NCBI GenBank assembly: GCA_020073265.1
Contig: JAIQFN010000004.1
Coordinates: 96,010 to 160,009, forward strand
DNA length: 64,000 bases
Source: Terriglobia bacterium
GTDB taxonomy: Bacteria; Acidobacteriota; Terriglobia; Bryobacterales; Bryobacteraceae
Direction: 5' to 3'
The notes below the pieces were generated by a model. The model made no database searches. It worked only from the letters and a program-made list of their open reading frames with translations, and had not been told where the DNA came from. Shown in pieces: positions 1-8,677 of the stretch (positions within the stretch are counted from its first letter, which is position 1; the number at the start of each line of letters is the position of its first letter). A program made the translations under genes and the position numbers.

Positions 1-1581
1 CGCTTCCTGCACCTGCGTTCGATGGCGGAGCTGGAAGCGAGGGTGATCCCGGGAAGCGAGGATCCGACCGGCCTGACGAGTCCCGTGTTTTCGCCGGACG
101 GCCGTTCCGTAGCATTCTTTTCCGGGGCAGATGCAACACTCCGGAAAATCCCCGTCAGCGGCGGCGCAGCCGTGACCATTTGTCGAGCGAGCAATCCCTG
201 GGGCATGACCTGGGGCAACGACGGAATCGTGTTTGCACAGAATTATCAAAACATCTTACGGGTTTCTCCGAATGGCGGCAAACCGGAAGTTCTGGTATCC
301 GTCAAGGGCGGGGAACTGATCGCGCACCCGCAGGTATTGCCAGGCGGCGAAGCAGTCCTGTTCACGCTTGCCAGGTCGACCAATTCGTGGGACCAGGGGC
401 AGATCGTGGTGCAAGTGCTGAAGACGGGCGCTCGCAAAACGTTGATCGATGGAGGGAGCGCTGCGCGCTATGTGCCGACCGGGCACATCGTATATGCGGC
501 GAGCGGCACGCTGTTCGGAGCGCCGTTTGACTTGCGGCGGCTGGAGGTGACTGGAGGATCGGTTCCTCTCATCGAAGGCGTGCAGCGAAGTTCCTTGACA
601 GGAGTGGCGCAATTCAACTTCTCCGACAACGGTTCGCTGGTTTACGTTCCCGGCCCGGTGCAGAGTAGCTCGGGTCATGCATCTCTGTCTCTGGTGGATC
701 GGAGGGGTGGTGTAGAAGCGTTGAAATTGCCGCCGGCGGCGTACGGCTATCCTCAGGTCGCGCGGGATGGCAAACGAGTGGTTTATGAAGCCGAGGACGG
801 CAAAGAGACGGCGGTCTGGATATACGATCTGTCAGGCGGAAATGCGCCGCGGCGGCTCACCTTTCAAGGATCGAATCGATATCCCATCTGGACGCCGGAT
901 GGCGAGAGGGTCGCGTTCCAGTCGGATCGCGACGGCGACCTGGGAATCTTCTGGCAGCGCGCGGACGGAAATGGCACAGCCGAACGACTCACCCAACCGG
1001 AAAAGGGAGTGATACACATTCCCGATTCATGGTCGCCGGATGGGCAGCAACTGTCGTTCACGGCCATCCAGGGAGGCACTCCCGGGGTGTGGACCCTGTC
1101 GCTTCGGGATCGGAAAGCCGCGCCTTTTACGGAGCCTGGGTCGTCTTCGGAAGCGTCCGAGTTCTCGCCGGATGGCCGCTGGGTGGCGTACCAGTCCAGC
1201 GAAACGGGACGCTTGGAGATCTATGTCCGTCCGTTTCCGGCGAGCGCGGCGAAGTATCAAATCCACAGCGGGAGTACGAATGGCGATGTTCACCCGTTGT
1301 GGTCCAGGGACGGAAAGGAACTCTCCTTCAGCACCGGGCCAGTTACATTCGTCGCGGTGAGCATTACAACGGCGGCAGGATTCACCTTCAGCACTCCAAC
1401 TCCGGTGCAAAGGGGCGGGCTGAACGGAACGCCCACGGGACCAAGGAACTATGACATTCTTCCCGACGGACGATTCCTGGGAGTGGTGATGGCCGGGCAG
1501 GCCCAAGGGGGAGCCGCGACTCAAATCCAAGTGGTGCTCAATTGGTTCGAAGATGTGAAGCGCCGGTTCCAGGCGCGCTAG
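1..1581 (+). CDS. TolB/WD40-like beta-propeller protein, 5' end missing (perhaps the C-terminus of a Ser/Thr kinase)
   Basis: The frame is open from the first base of the window and stops at 1579-1581, so 526 residues of a longer protein are visible. It holds repeated propeller motifs of the PD40 type (FSPDGRSVAFF, WTPDGERVAF, WSPDGQQLSF, FSPDGRWVAY, WSRDGKELSF). The first visible residues (FLHLRSMAELEARVIPGSED) resemble the linker between an N-terminal protein kinase and a propeller in acidobacterial Ser/Thr kinases. That assignment is inference, because no kinase motif lies in the window; a free-standing TolB-like protein is the alternative. The internal ATG at 22 is probably not the real start. 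Confidence 0.75.
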   Translation, partial: RFLHLRSMAELEARVIPGSEDPTGLTSPVFSPDGRSVAFFSGADATLRKIPVSGGAAVTICRASNPWGMTWGNDGIVFAQNYQNILRVSPNGGKPEVLVSVKGGELIAHPQVLPGGEAVLFTLARSTNSWDQGQIVVQVLKTGARKTLIDGGSAARYVPTGHIVYAASGTLFGAPFDLRRLEVTGGSVPLIEGVQRSSLTGVAQFNFSDNGSLVYVPGPVQSSSGHASLSLVDRRGGVEALKLPPAAYGYPQVARDGKRVVYEAEDGKETAVWIYDLSGGNAPRRLTFQGSNRYPIWTPDGERVAFQSDRDGDLGIFWQRADGNGTAERLTQPEKGVIHIPDSWSPDGQQLSFTAIQGGTPGVWTLSLRDRKAAPFTEPGSSSEASEFSPDGRWVAYQSSETGRLEIYVRPFPASAAKYQIHSGSTNGDVHPLWSRDGKELSFSTGPVTFVAVSITTAAGFTFSTPTPVQRGGLNGTPTGPRNYDILPDGRFLGVVMAGQAQGGAATQIQVVLNWFEDVKRRFQAR

Positions 1582-1632
1582 GGGCCGGTTGGAAAAGCCT
1601 CGCGCGGCCGCGCGGCGATGCGTCAGGATCAA

Positions 1633-3000
1633 TCAGCCGCCATCGGAGAACAGCGGTGACGAAATGATCTTGGACGCGCTGGCGCTCGAATCCACCACCA
1701 CGCCGAAGAACGGCGACATCATTTCCTCCCAGGTCATCTGGCCGTAGTAGACGGTCTTAGTGGGGTCGGGGTTGAATTTGTTATTGACGGAATTGTCGAA
1801 ATGGGCGTCGATGCGCAACTTGGTTCCCTTGGGCACCTTGATGGTGGTGTTGTATCCGAGCTGCCAGTTGAAATCGTAGCGAGGGATATCGAGGACGACT
1901 TGTTTGGTTCCGTCCGGGTACTCCAGCGTCCAGGTGGTGTCCTTTCCACGAAAGTGCATGTGAGCCATCATGAAGACCAGCTCGGCATCCTGGAGGAACG
2001 TGGCTTCGGCGGGCGGGCTTTTCCAATTGGGATCGTTGGGCGGAATCGCGAATTTCTTGGAATCGGTGGGCGCGGAGACGACGAAGGAAACATAGCGGCG
2101 CGAGGGCGGTTCTTTCGCTACTGTGAAGCCGATCTTGACGTGATCGGTGACCGCGGTTCCGTTGGGCGTGTAATGCAGGCTGTAGGTGACATCGTAGCCG
2201 GCCGGGATCAGCTTGGCGGCGTGGACGGTCCGGTAGTCGGCGGCGGGATTGCCGGGCAGGTAGCAGTCCTCCGGCCCGGCAGACTCAAAAATCGCGCCCG
2301 CATCCGCCGCGCTGGCGCCTTTCAGAGCGCCGCTTTGAAACGTGTCGCCCTTCTCCGGAATGGCAGATCCGTTCTCGTCTCTCTGCTTGTCCTGCCACAC
2401 TGGGACGCCGTACTTCAGGCCCGCTTTGTGGGGAGCGAAGCCAACGCAGATGTGATGGGTGACGGCAGGATACTCCGGCTTGATCTGGACGGAAGTGACC
2501 CAGGTGTCTTTGGTGAAACCGGTGGGGAGGACTACGGCCAGCCACTCGATTACGTTGTTCTTGGGCTTGGCAGGAACGTCGGTGGCGGGGCCATCCAGGA
2601 TAATGTCAGGCTGAATCTGCCAGCCGTCCGTCCATCGAATGGGAGCCGGGGCGTCCTTTGGATCGCCTTCCAGCGCGCCGCTGTCGGCCCACTTTGCGAT
2701 GGTCTGGATCTCGGCCGGCTTCAGCGACCGATCGTTCAGGTAGGGGCCATGTTGCGAGTCGGCGAACCAGGGCGGCATCGCTTTGGTGGTAACCATGGCC
2801 TTGATGGACTTGGCCCACGGCCGGGTGCTCTGGTAGGTGAGGAACGACATGGGAGCCATCTGCCCTGGCCGGTGGCAACTCTGGCAACTGCGCTGCAGGA
2901 TCGGCAGGACCTGCTTGTTGAAAGTAATCGGGGAATCGGTTTTGACTTCGGCCGCGAACGCGCTCCCCGTTAAAGCCAGAAACGCGAATAAGAGTCGCAT
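1633..3000 (-). CDS. secreted cytochrome c / copper type II monooxygenase-like protein
   Basis: A 455-residue exported protein. The ATG at 3000 was chosen because it begins a signal peptide (MRLLFAFLALTGSAFA) and follows a GAGGGTGGAG ribosome site; the frame is open further upstream. One heme c site, CQSCH, lies at residues 39-43. The C-terminal part carries histidines arranged as in ascorbate-dependent copper monooxygenases: a HH pair (VTHHICV), YSLHYTPNG, and AHMHFRG. The family is seen in Acidobacteria and Planctomycetes and its substrate is unknown. It ends convergently with the propeller gene upstream. The copper-site reading rests on motif pattern, not on alignment. Confidence 0.75.
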   Translation of the reverse strand: MRLLFAFLALTGSAFAAEVKTDSPITFNKQVLPILQRSCQSCHRPGQMAPMSFLTYQSTRPWAKSIKAMVTTKAMPPWFADSQHGPYLNDRSLKPAEIQTIAKWADSGALEGDPKDAPAPIRWTDGWQIQPDIILDGPATDVPAKPKNNVIEWLAVVLPTGFTKDTWVTSVQIKPEYPAVTHHICVGFAPHKAGLKYGVPVWQDKQRDENGSAIPEKGDTFQSGALKGASAADAGAIFESAGPEDCYLPGNPAADYRTVHAAKLIPAGYDVTYSLHYTPNGTAVTDHVKIGFTVAKEPPSRRYVSFVVSAPTDSKKFAIPPNDPNWKSPPAEATFLQDAELVFMMAHMHFRGKDTTWTLEYPDGTKQVVLDIPRYDFNWQLGYNTTIKVPKGTKLRIDAHFDNSVNNKFNPDPTKTVYYGQMTWEEMMSPFFGVVVDSSASASKIISSPLFSDGG

Positions 3001-3252
3001 CTCCACCCTCTTTCTATAGGGACAAGGATAGCAAGAGGCGTCGCGGTTTGCTTCGGGATCGCGGCGCATCGGGGAGCTAGCGACGCACCAAGGGGCAGCC
3101 GTTCGCTTGTCGCCGCAGAGCGCACACTTAGCCGGTGCGGCTCTGCTCTACACTGCCCGTCAGCGAGGGGCTAACATCGCTGGTTTATTCCGAGCCACAA
3201 TGGAACTCATGGAAGACGCCTTCACTTTTGAAGGTACAGTGTATTAACGGCG

Positions 3253-3804
3253 ATGAGCGACAGGCACGAGGGCATTACTCCTGAAATCTCGACTTGGATC
3301 GGTGAGCAGAGAGTGTTTTTCGTCGCAACCGCGCCCCGCGCGTTAGACGGCCACATCAATGTGTCGCCCAAAGGGGGCGATTCGTTTCGGGTGCTTGGTC
3401 CGCTGGAAGTGGTTTACCAGGATTTCACCGGTAGTGGCGCAGAGACGGCCGCTCATGTTCGCGAGAATGGCCGAATTGTCGTCATGTTCTGCGCTTTTCA
3501 GGGACCACCCAAAATCGTGCGCATCCACGGCCATGCCATGCTGATCGCCGTCGAAGATCCTCGCTACGCTGAGTTCGTGGAACTGTTTCCCGCGAATCCG
3601 GGTACGCGTGCTTTCGTACATATTCGGGTGGATCGCGTTTCGGATTCGTGCGGGTACTCGGTTCCGCTCTATCAATTTCAAAGCCAGCGAGAAACGCTCG
3701 ACCGCTGGGCCGCGGCGAAAACGCCGGAAGGATTGAAGGCCTATCGCGCCGCGAAGAACCGTCAGAGCATCGATGGCCTTCCTGCGCTGTTGCCTGAAAC
3801 GTAA
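3253..3804 (+). CDS. pyridoxamine 5'-phosphate oxidase (PPOX) family, FMN-binding split-barrel protein
   Basis: A 183-residue protein with the N-terminal split-barrel pattern of PPOX-family proteins (VFFVATAPRALDGHINVSPKGG, then RVLGPLEVVYQDFTGSGAETAAH, then GRIVVMFCAF). The HINVSPKG segment is typical of this subfamily, which binds FMN and probably acts as a flavin reductase or oxidase. It is not the vitamin B6 enzyme PdxH itself. The start ATG has no clear Shine-Dalgarno; a -10-like TACAGT at 3235-3240 sits just upstream. No operon partner: the next gene is on the other strand. Confidence 0.8.
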   Translation: MSDRHEGITPEISTWIGEQRVFFVATAPRALDGHINVSPKGGDSFRVLGPLEVVYQDFTGSGAETAAHVRENGRIVVMFCAFQGPPKIVRIHGHAMLIAVEDPRYAEFVELFPANPGTRAFVHIRVDRVSDSCGYSVPLYQFQSQRETLDRWAAAKTPEGLKAYRAAKNRQSIDGLPALLPET

Positions 3805-3939
3805 CGCTGCGTTGAGGGCAACCGGGCCACGGCCAGAGCGGTGAAGCACCGAGGGAAGTATAGAGTATCAAGGCCATCGCGACAGTTGAAAGTACCCCCC
3901 CCGATCCGACCAAGGCCAGCTTCCAAGCAGGGAAAGGCG

Positions 3940-4254
3940 TCACTTGCCTCTCAGTCCGTCGCGCCAGGCGATTACTTCGAGTTCGCCCCGGACTGCGTCC
4001 TCGACGCGGACCACGGGGTGCACCTGAAATACAAGTGCAGGGAGCATCGAGCAAAACTTGTGAATCGTCAGCGGATCGTCGCAGTCCACCAACATATTCC
4101 CACCCCACTCGCCCACACGCACCACAAAAAACTCGATCTTGAAATTGGCTGGCGCCTTCCACTGGCCAAACACTTCGAGGATTCGCTTCTGGGCATTCTC
4201 ATACTCTATCGGCGAACCTTGCGGGCGTTCGAACCAGCTGATCATGTACTTCAT
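3940..4254 (-). CDS. DUF3303 family protein
   Basis: A 104-residue cytoplasmic protein that starts MKYMISWFERPQGSP, the usual N-terminus of DUF3303 proteins, which have a ferredoxin-like alpha+beta fold and no known function. The ATG at 4254 is preceded by AAGGAGAAG, a good ribosome site. The middle holds KIEFFVVRVGEWGGNMLVD followed by a short helix and VEDAVRGELEVI. It stands alone between convergent and divergent neighbours. Confidence 0.75.
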   Translation of the reverse strand: MKYMISWFERPQGSPIEYENAQKRILEVFGQWKAPANFKIEFFVVRVGEWGGNMLVDCDDPLTIHKFCSMLPALVFQVHPVVRVEDAVRGELEVIAWRDGLRGK

Positions 4255-4503
4255 CTCTTCTCCTTAACATTGCAAATGGTCTGACCGATCACAACCGCTT
4301 AAGTCTACTACCTCGGCGAGAGGTGTTGGACAACCAGCGCTTCGTTGAGGAACCTTTTCCGAGTTATAGGGAGCGGCTTGCGATTCGCAAGAGACCGATT
4401 CGCAAAAAACCACGTGGATTGACGGGCGGCTGGGCGTATACTCAATAGAACCTGGGAGTCCAGGATGGACTTCGAGAGCGGCAAGTCTGGGAGGATCGGG
4501 GAT

Positions 4504-6342
4504 ATGTCGAGATCGGTCCCGTGTGTGTTGAGACTCGTGATGGTTGCTCTTGGCGCCGGAGCGGCGTTCGCGCAATCGCCCGACGGCGCCGCTGTTTATG
4601 CCAGGCACTGCGCCCGCTGCCACGAAACGGATAAGACCGGCTGGGCGGCGCGGCGCGATGCGCTGGGCAAGTTACCGCCCGATGCAATTCTGGCGCAGCT
4701 TCACACCGGCATCATGGCTTTGATGGCGACGCTGACGGATGAGGAAAAGCGCGCGGTGGCCTCCTACATTTCGGGCAAGCCAGTGGAGGCGTTTCGCACG
4801 GCGGCGCCGCCCGAACCCGAAGGTCTCTGCCCGGCCGGCTCCAAGGCGTCCGATCTACTTTCGGGTCCGCGCTGGAACGGCTGGGGAGGCGATATCAGCA
4901 ACAGCCGGTTCCAGCCGGCGGACATGGCGGGGATTTCCGCCGGCCAGGTATCGCGCCTGAAGCTCAAGTGGGCATTTGGTTTTCCGCTGGCTTCGGTGGT
5001 GTGGTCGCAACCGGTGGTATCGGGGGGACGGGTTTTCGTGGGGAGCCAGAACGGCGCGGTCTACTCTCTGGACGCAAAGTCCGGCTGCACGTATTGGACA
5101 TATCAAGCTTCGCCGGCCGGCGTACGCTCGGCCGTGACCATCGGGCCGCGTTCCGCCTCCAACGGTTTTGCCGTGTATTTCGGCGATTTGGAAGCGAGGG
5201 TTCATGCCGTTGACGCGATCACGGGCCAGGCGCTCTGGAAAGTAAAGGTGGACGAACATCCGCTGGCGCGTGTCACGGGCGCTGTGCAGCTTTATGAAGG
5301 GCGGCTGTATGTCCCGGTGGCTTCCTTCGAGGAAGGTCCCGCAGCGGATCCCAAGTACGAGTGCTGCACGTTTCGCGGCAGCCTGGTAGCGCTGGATGCG
5401 CAGACCGGCAAACAGATCTGGAAGACGTACGTCATTCCGGCGGCGCCGCGACGCACGCGCAAGAACGCATCCGGCACGCAACTGTGGGGGCCTTCGGGCG
5501 GCGGAATCTGGTCCGCGCCGACGATCGACCGGAAACGCCGGCTGATTTACGTCGCCACCGGCGATCACTATAGCGATCCGGAGGAAGGGTTCGGCGATTC
5601 GGTGGTGGCCATCGAGATGGATTCCGGCAAGATCGCCTGGGGGCGCAAACTGCTGGAAGGCGATCGTTGGAACCTGGGGTGCATCGCGGGCGACAAGGTC
5701 GGCTGCCCCAAGGGCGAGGGGCCTGACTTCGATTTCGGATCCTCCGCGATTCTGCACACGCTTTCCGGCGGCCGCGAGGTGCTGCTGGCGGGGCAGAAAT
5801 CGGGTGTGCTGCACATTCTCGATCCGGACCAGCGCGGCGCCGTGATCCGCCAGGTGCGCGTAGGCAAGGGCGGCATCATCGGAGGGATCGAATGGGGGAC
5901 GGCCGCCGACAACGATAAGATCTACGTCGCGGTTTCGGATCTGGACCGCACCAATCCGGAAGCCGGCGGCGGGCTCACTGCTATCCAGATCGCGACCGGC
6001 GAGAAGGTGTGGCATGTTCCCGCGCCCAAGCCTCCCTGTCTGGGTCAACAGGGGTGCAGCGCTGCTCAACCGTCGGCGGTGACTCTCATTCCCGGCGTGG
6101 TGTTCTCAGGATCCCTGGACGGCCATCTTCGCGCTTACGCGACGGCCGACGGGAAGCTGCTCTGGGATCTGGACACGCGCAAGCCTTTTTCCACCGTGAA
6201 CAACGTGCCGGGAGCGGGTGGGTCGATGAATGGCGCGGGCCCGGCGGTGGTGGATGGAATGCTGTTCCTGAATTCCGGGTACGGTTTCCTGGGCGGCGCG
6301 GCGGGCAACGTACTGCTGGCGTTCTCGGTGGATGGCCGCTGA
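4504..6342 (+). CDS. cytochrome c-PQQ beta-propeller dehydrogenase, polyvinyl-alcohol-dehydrogenase-like
   Basis: A 612-residue periplasmic quinoprotein. ATG 4504 was chosen because it begins a signal peptide (MSRSVPCVLRLVMVALGAGA) and follows GGGAGG at 4489-4494; an in-frame ATG at 4465 would add 13 unlikely residues. A cytochrome c domain comes first (CARCH, residues 36-40), then an eight-bladed-type PQQ propeller with repeated W motifs such as GRVFVGSQNGAVYSLDAKSG and ALDAQTGKQIWKTY. This order matches cytochrome-type PVA dehydrogenases, which oxidise secondary alcohols and pass electrons to the heme. A TATACT -10-like box lies at 4437-4442. The substrate is not known. Confidence 0.85.
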   Translation: MSRSVPCVLRLVMVALGAGAAFAQSPDGAAVYARHCARCHETDKTGWAARRDALGKLPPDAILAQLHTGIMALMATLTDEEKRAVASYISGKPVEAFRTAAPPEPEGLCPAGSKASDLLSGPRWNGWGGDISNSRFQPADMAGISAGQVSRLKLKWAFGFPLASVVWSQPVVSGGRVFVGSQNGAVYSLDAKSGCTYWTYQASPAGVRSAVTIGPRSASNGFAVYFGDLEARVHAVDAITGQALWKVKVDEHPLARVTGAVQLYEGRLYVPVASFEEGPAADPKYECCTFRGSLVALDAQTGKQIWKTYVIPAAPRRTRKNASGTQLWGPSGGGIWSAPTIDRKRRLIYVATGDHYSDPEEGFGDSVVAIEMDSGKIAWGRKLLEGDRWNLGCIAGDKVGCPKGEGPDFDFGSSAILHTLSGGREVLLAGQKSGVLHILDPDQRGAVIRQVRVGKGGIIGGIEWGTAADNDKIYVAVSDLDRTNPEAGGGLTAIQIATGEKVWHVPAPKPPCLGQQGCSAAQPSAVTLIPGVVFSGSLDGHLRAYATADGKLLWDLDTRKPFSTVNNVPGAGGSMNGAGPAVVDGMLFLNSGYGFLGGAAGNVLLAFSVDGR

Positions 6343-6471
6343 TCCGGAGTGAGGAGATCGGGATTACCGCGGTCTCATCAGGCGATGGCGAATTGATTCC
6401 CGTGGCCGGCTTGTGCCAAGATTGTGCGTCAGTACCACGCCCCAAGGCGAAATCATTCTATGGAGGAATCC

Positions 6472-7050
6472 ATGCGGAAGCACTTCAGTAAAGCAATGGC
6501 CGGCTGCGCGCTGGCGGTAGTGTGTCTGGCGCCGGCCGCCAGTGCACAGGCTCCGGCGGCGGGCGCTCAGGCCGTCCCGGTCAACGTGGTGGCTCATCCG
6601 ACCTACGTTTCCATTCCTTTGGAAATCACGGTCAACCGTCCCGCGGCCGAGGTATGGAAGCGCGTCGGCAAGTTCTGCGATATCGGCGAGTGGTTCCGGA
6701 TCCCGTGCACGATCACCGCGGGAAAAGACGGCGAGTTCGGCGCGGTGCGGTCCGTCGCGGGCGAGGTCCTGGTGGGGAAAACCGAGCTCTCCTATACCTA
6801 CACCCAGACCGTGAGGGCCGACCGGCCATACAATCTCTATCACGGCACGTTGGAAGCGAGGCCGGTGACGGATACCACGTCGAAGCTGGTTTACACGCTG
6901 ATGTTCGATAACTCGATGTTGGCGGACGACGCCGCCCGCGAAAAGGACAAGGCGCAGAAGACCGCGCAGTTCACGCGGGCACTAGAGAACATGAAGATCC
7001 TGGCCGAAGGCGGCACGCTTCCGCCGGCTCCAGCACGCGGCGGCCGGTAA
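6472..7050 (+). CDS. exported SRPBCC (START-like) family protein
   Basis: A 192-residue protein with a signal peptide (MRKHFSKAMAGCALAVVCLA) and a SRPBCC hot-dog-cup domain: ITVNRPAAEVWKRVGKFCDIGEWF near the start, and the C-terminal helix QFTRALENMKILAEGG. Such domains bind hydrophobic ligands; no catalytic residues can be assigned. ATG 6472 is set by TGGAGGA at 6461-6467. It lies downstream of the quinoprotein, separated by 129 bases, and is followed by a strong terminator. Confidence 0.8.
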   Translation: MRKHFSKAMAGCALAVVCLAPAASAQAPAAGAQAVPVNVVAHPTYVSIPLEITVNRPAAEVWKRVGKFCDIGEWFRIPCTITAGKDGEFGAVRSVAGEVLVGKTELSYTYTQTVRADRPYNLYHGTLEARPVTDTTSKLVYTLMFDNSMLADDAAREKDKAQKTAQFTRALENMKILAEGGTLPPAPARGGR

Positions 7051-7074
7051 ATCGAGCTTCAACGTAGCGTTTGG

Positions 7075-7106
7075 GCGCCCGTTTCCAACCGGAGGCGGGC
7101 GCTTTT
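7075..7106 (+). terminator. rho-independent terminator after the SRPBCC gene
   Basis: The stem GCGCCCG pairs with CGGGCGC and extends inward through TTTCC/GGAGG (with G-T pairs) around a short AACC loop, giving about 12 base pairs. TTTT follows at 7103-7106. It ends where the toxin gene on the other strand stops. Confidence 0.75.
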
Positions 7107-7432
7107 CAGTCGATCAATTCGTCCCATGCGAGCGCGTATCCCAAGGCGCGCTTTACTTCGCGATGACGCGATGGCGGTAAAGCGCCGGCCCGGGAATCGA
7201 GCCACCGTCGCGCGACGGTGCGGATGTTGTCGAGGTTGGCGACGCAGGATGAGGGCAGTCCTTCGCGGCGGCTTAGCCGGACCTCCACGGGAATGGCTCG
7301 GATGGTGGTGGTTACTTCGGCGACGATGAACTTGCTCAGATACTGATAGGCATCGTTGCGGCTCAAGAGCAACACGGGCCGGCGGCCTGCCGGGGCGGGC
7401 AAGTTGGCCCACCAGATCTCGAACTGCCTCAC
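7106..7432 (-). CDS. MazF/PemK-type mRNA interferase toxin
   Basis: A 108-residue protein with the PemK-like fold signature: N-terminal RQFEIWWANLP, then GRRPVLLLSRNDAYQYLSKFIVAEVTTTIR and a central LDNIRTVARRWL segment. MazF-family toxins cut mRNA at short sequences and are neutralised by a co-transcribed antitoxin. The start is GTG at 7432, overlapping the antitoxin stop as GTGA, so translation is probably coupled. Length and gene order fit a type II toxin-antitoxin pair. Confidence 0.85.
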   Translation of the reverse strand: MRQFEIWWANLPAPAGRRPVLLLSRNDAYQYLSKFIVAEVTTTIRAIPVEVRLSRREGLPSSCVANLDNIRTVARRWLDSRAGALPPSRHREVKRALGYALAWDELID

Positions 7433-7647
7433 GGCTTGTAGGCCTCGGGCGTGGACCAGTCGTCGGCATCCAGCGTCGAATCGGGCTGTTTGCGGTAGGC
7501 TTCGCGCATGGCGCGGTATTCCGCCTGACGGATGGCCTTGCGAATCGCCTGCCGGACGAACTCCGACCGTTGGCGTTTTCCGGGCGCGGCGACCCGGTTC
7601 AATGCCGTCAGGGTCTGCTCGTCCAATTGGATCAGGAGCGGCTTCAT
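7429..7647 (-). CDS. RHH-type antitoxin of the MazF-like pair
   Basis: A 72-residue protein. MKPLLIQLDEQTLTALNRVA gives the beta-strand plus helix of a ribbon-helix-helix DNA-binding domain (KRQRSEFVRQAIRKAIR completes it). The acidic tail (DSTLDADDWSTPEAYKP) is the likely toxin-neutralising part. The frame is open upstream, but ATG 7647 follows the conserved domain border and lies 3' to an AT-rich promoter/operator. There is no Shine-Dalgarno; the -10 box ends about 10 bases before the ATG, so the message may be leaderless. Confidence 0.8.
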   Translation of the reverse strand: MKPLLIQLDEQTLTALNRVAAPGKRQRSEFVRQAIRKAIRQAEYRAMREAYRKQPDSTLDADDWSTPEAYKP

Positions 7648-7654
7648 ATATATA

Positions 7655-7667
7655 TCTATTATATAGA
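7655..7667 (-). promoter_or_regulatory. promoter -10 and palindromic operator of the toxin-antitoxin pair
   Basis: Read on the minus strand, TCTAT-ATA-ATAGA is a perfect 13-base dyad that contains TATAAT (7658-7663). It sits in a run of about 30 AT-rich bases in otherwise GC-rich DNA. RHH antitoxins usually repress their own promoter by binding such dyads, so autoregulation is likely. No good -35 box was seen. Confidence 0.55.
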
Positions 7668-7734
7668 AGCTTGATATGGTCCTAGGAATTTCCGGCACGG
7701 AATCCGGATAACGTCTTCTTAGGAAGGGGACATC

Positions 7735-8163
7735 GTGACCAATGATGAGCAAGCCATCCAGGACATCCTGAGACAGCTCGAGGCTGCCTGGAATGCGAGC
7801 GACAGCGTGGGCTTCGCGGCGGCCTTTGCGGAGGATGCCAATTTCATCCAGATATTCGGGGGGCAACTGGATGGGCGTGGCGCCATTGAGGCCTCGCATC
7901 GGAGCATTTTCGACACGATCTACAAAGACAGCCGGGCCAGCTTCATGTTGCGGAGCATTCGCTTCGTTCGTCCCGACGTGGCCATCGTGTTCACCAAAAC
8001 GCGCGTGGAGCTTGCCGCCGACGGCGCGACGCCCGAGATAGAGGCCCGGCCGACGATGGTTGTAGTGAAGGAGCAAGGGAAGTGGCAAATCATGGCTCTC
8101 CAGAATACGAAGATTTCGGAGATGCCGGCCGCGGCGCAGGCGGCCAGCCGTCTTGCGACCTAG
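7735..8163 (+). CDS. SgcJ/EcaC-type SnoaL-like (NTF2 fold) protein
   Basis: A 142-residue cytoplasmic protein. The pattern ILRQLEAAWNASDSVGFAAA, then FAEDANFIQIFGG, and a C-terminal VVVKEQGKWQIMALQNTK is that of the SgcJ/EcaC group of DUF4440-like proteins. Members form small alpha+beta cups; most have no proven reaction. The start is GTG 7735, set by AGGAAGGGGA at 7721-7730; nearby ATGs are out of frame. A second protein of this group lies at 11256. Confidence 0.8.
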   Translation: MTNDEQAIQDILRQLEAAWNASDSVGFAAAFAEDANFIQIFGGQLDGRGAIEASHRSIFDTIYKDSRASFMLRSIRFVRPDVAIVFTKTRVELAADGATPEIEARPTMVVVKEQGKWQIMALQNTKISEMPAAAQAASRLAT

Positions 8164-8195
8164 GCCCTGGTAGCGCTACGGAGCGAACGGAACCG

Positions 8196-8606
8196 TCAAG
8201 CCGGCTTCTCGCAGTTGACCATCCATGGAATGCCGAATTGGTCAACGAGCACGCCGAAACGAAGCGCCCAAAACGTTTCCTGGAGGGGCATTTGAACAGT
8301 TCCGTTTTCTGCCAGCGCTTTGAAGATGCGCTCTGCTTCCACCGGATCACTGAGATTGAACTGTAGGGCGAAGCCCTGTGGCTTCTGATACTGTTCCGGC
8401 GAAGCATCTGACCCGGAGAACATGAAGTTGGCGAGAGCGAACGTAGCATGACTGATCTTCTTTCGCCAATCGGCCGGCGTTTGCAGGTCCATGGGTGTGT
8501 TCTCGTAGGTCATCATGAAGGTGGTCCTGCCGTGGAGACACTCCTCGTAGAACTTGAAGGCCGCTTCGCACTGGCCGTCGAACGCCAGATGTGGATACAA
8601 CTGCAC
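8196..8606 (-). CDS. VOC-superfamily PhnB-like protein
   Basis: A 136-residue glyoxalase-fold protein: QLYPHLAFDGQCEAAFKFYEECL at the start, then GFALQFNLSDPVEAERIFKAL and the closing FGVLVDQFGIPWMVNCEKP, as in PhnB/DUF1428-like (3-demethylubiquinone methyltransferase-like) VOC proteins. The true start is GTG 8606, fixed by AAGGAGG five bases upstream; the longer open frame beyond it is chance coding. It overlaps nothing and lies downstream of the propeller gene on the same strand. Confidence 0.8.
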   Translation of the reverse strand: MQLYPHLAFDGQCEAAFKFYEECLHGRTTFMMTYENTPMDLQTPADWRKKISHATFALANFMFSGSDASPEQYQKPQGFALQFNLSDPVEAERIFKALAENGTVQMPLQETFWALRFGVLVDQFGIPWMVNCEKPA

Positions 8607-8677
8607 GCCGCCCTCCTTGGAAGCCTGAACTGCCCGGATGCTTGAGGATACGTCCGCGAGCCTGTGCCGCGGCGATC

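Noticed and set aside
4855..6069. A 404-residue frame opposite the PQQ enzyme
   Set aside because: Antisense shadow of the propeller repeats.
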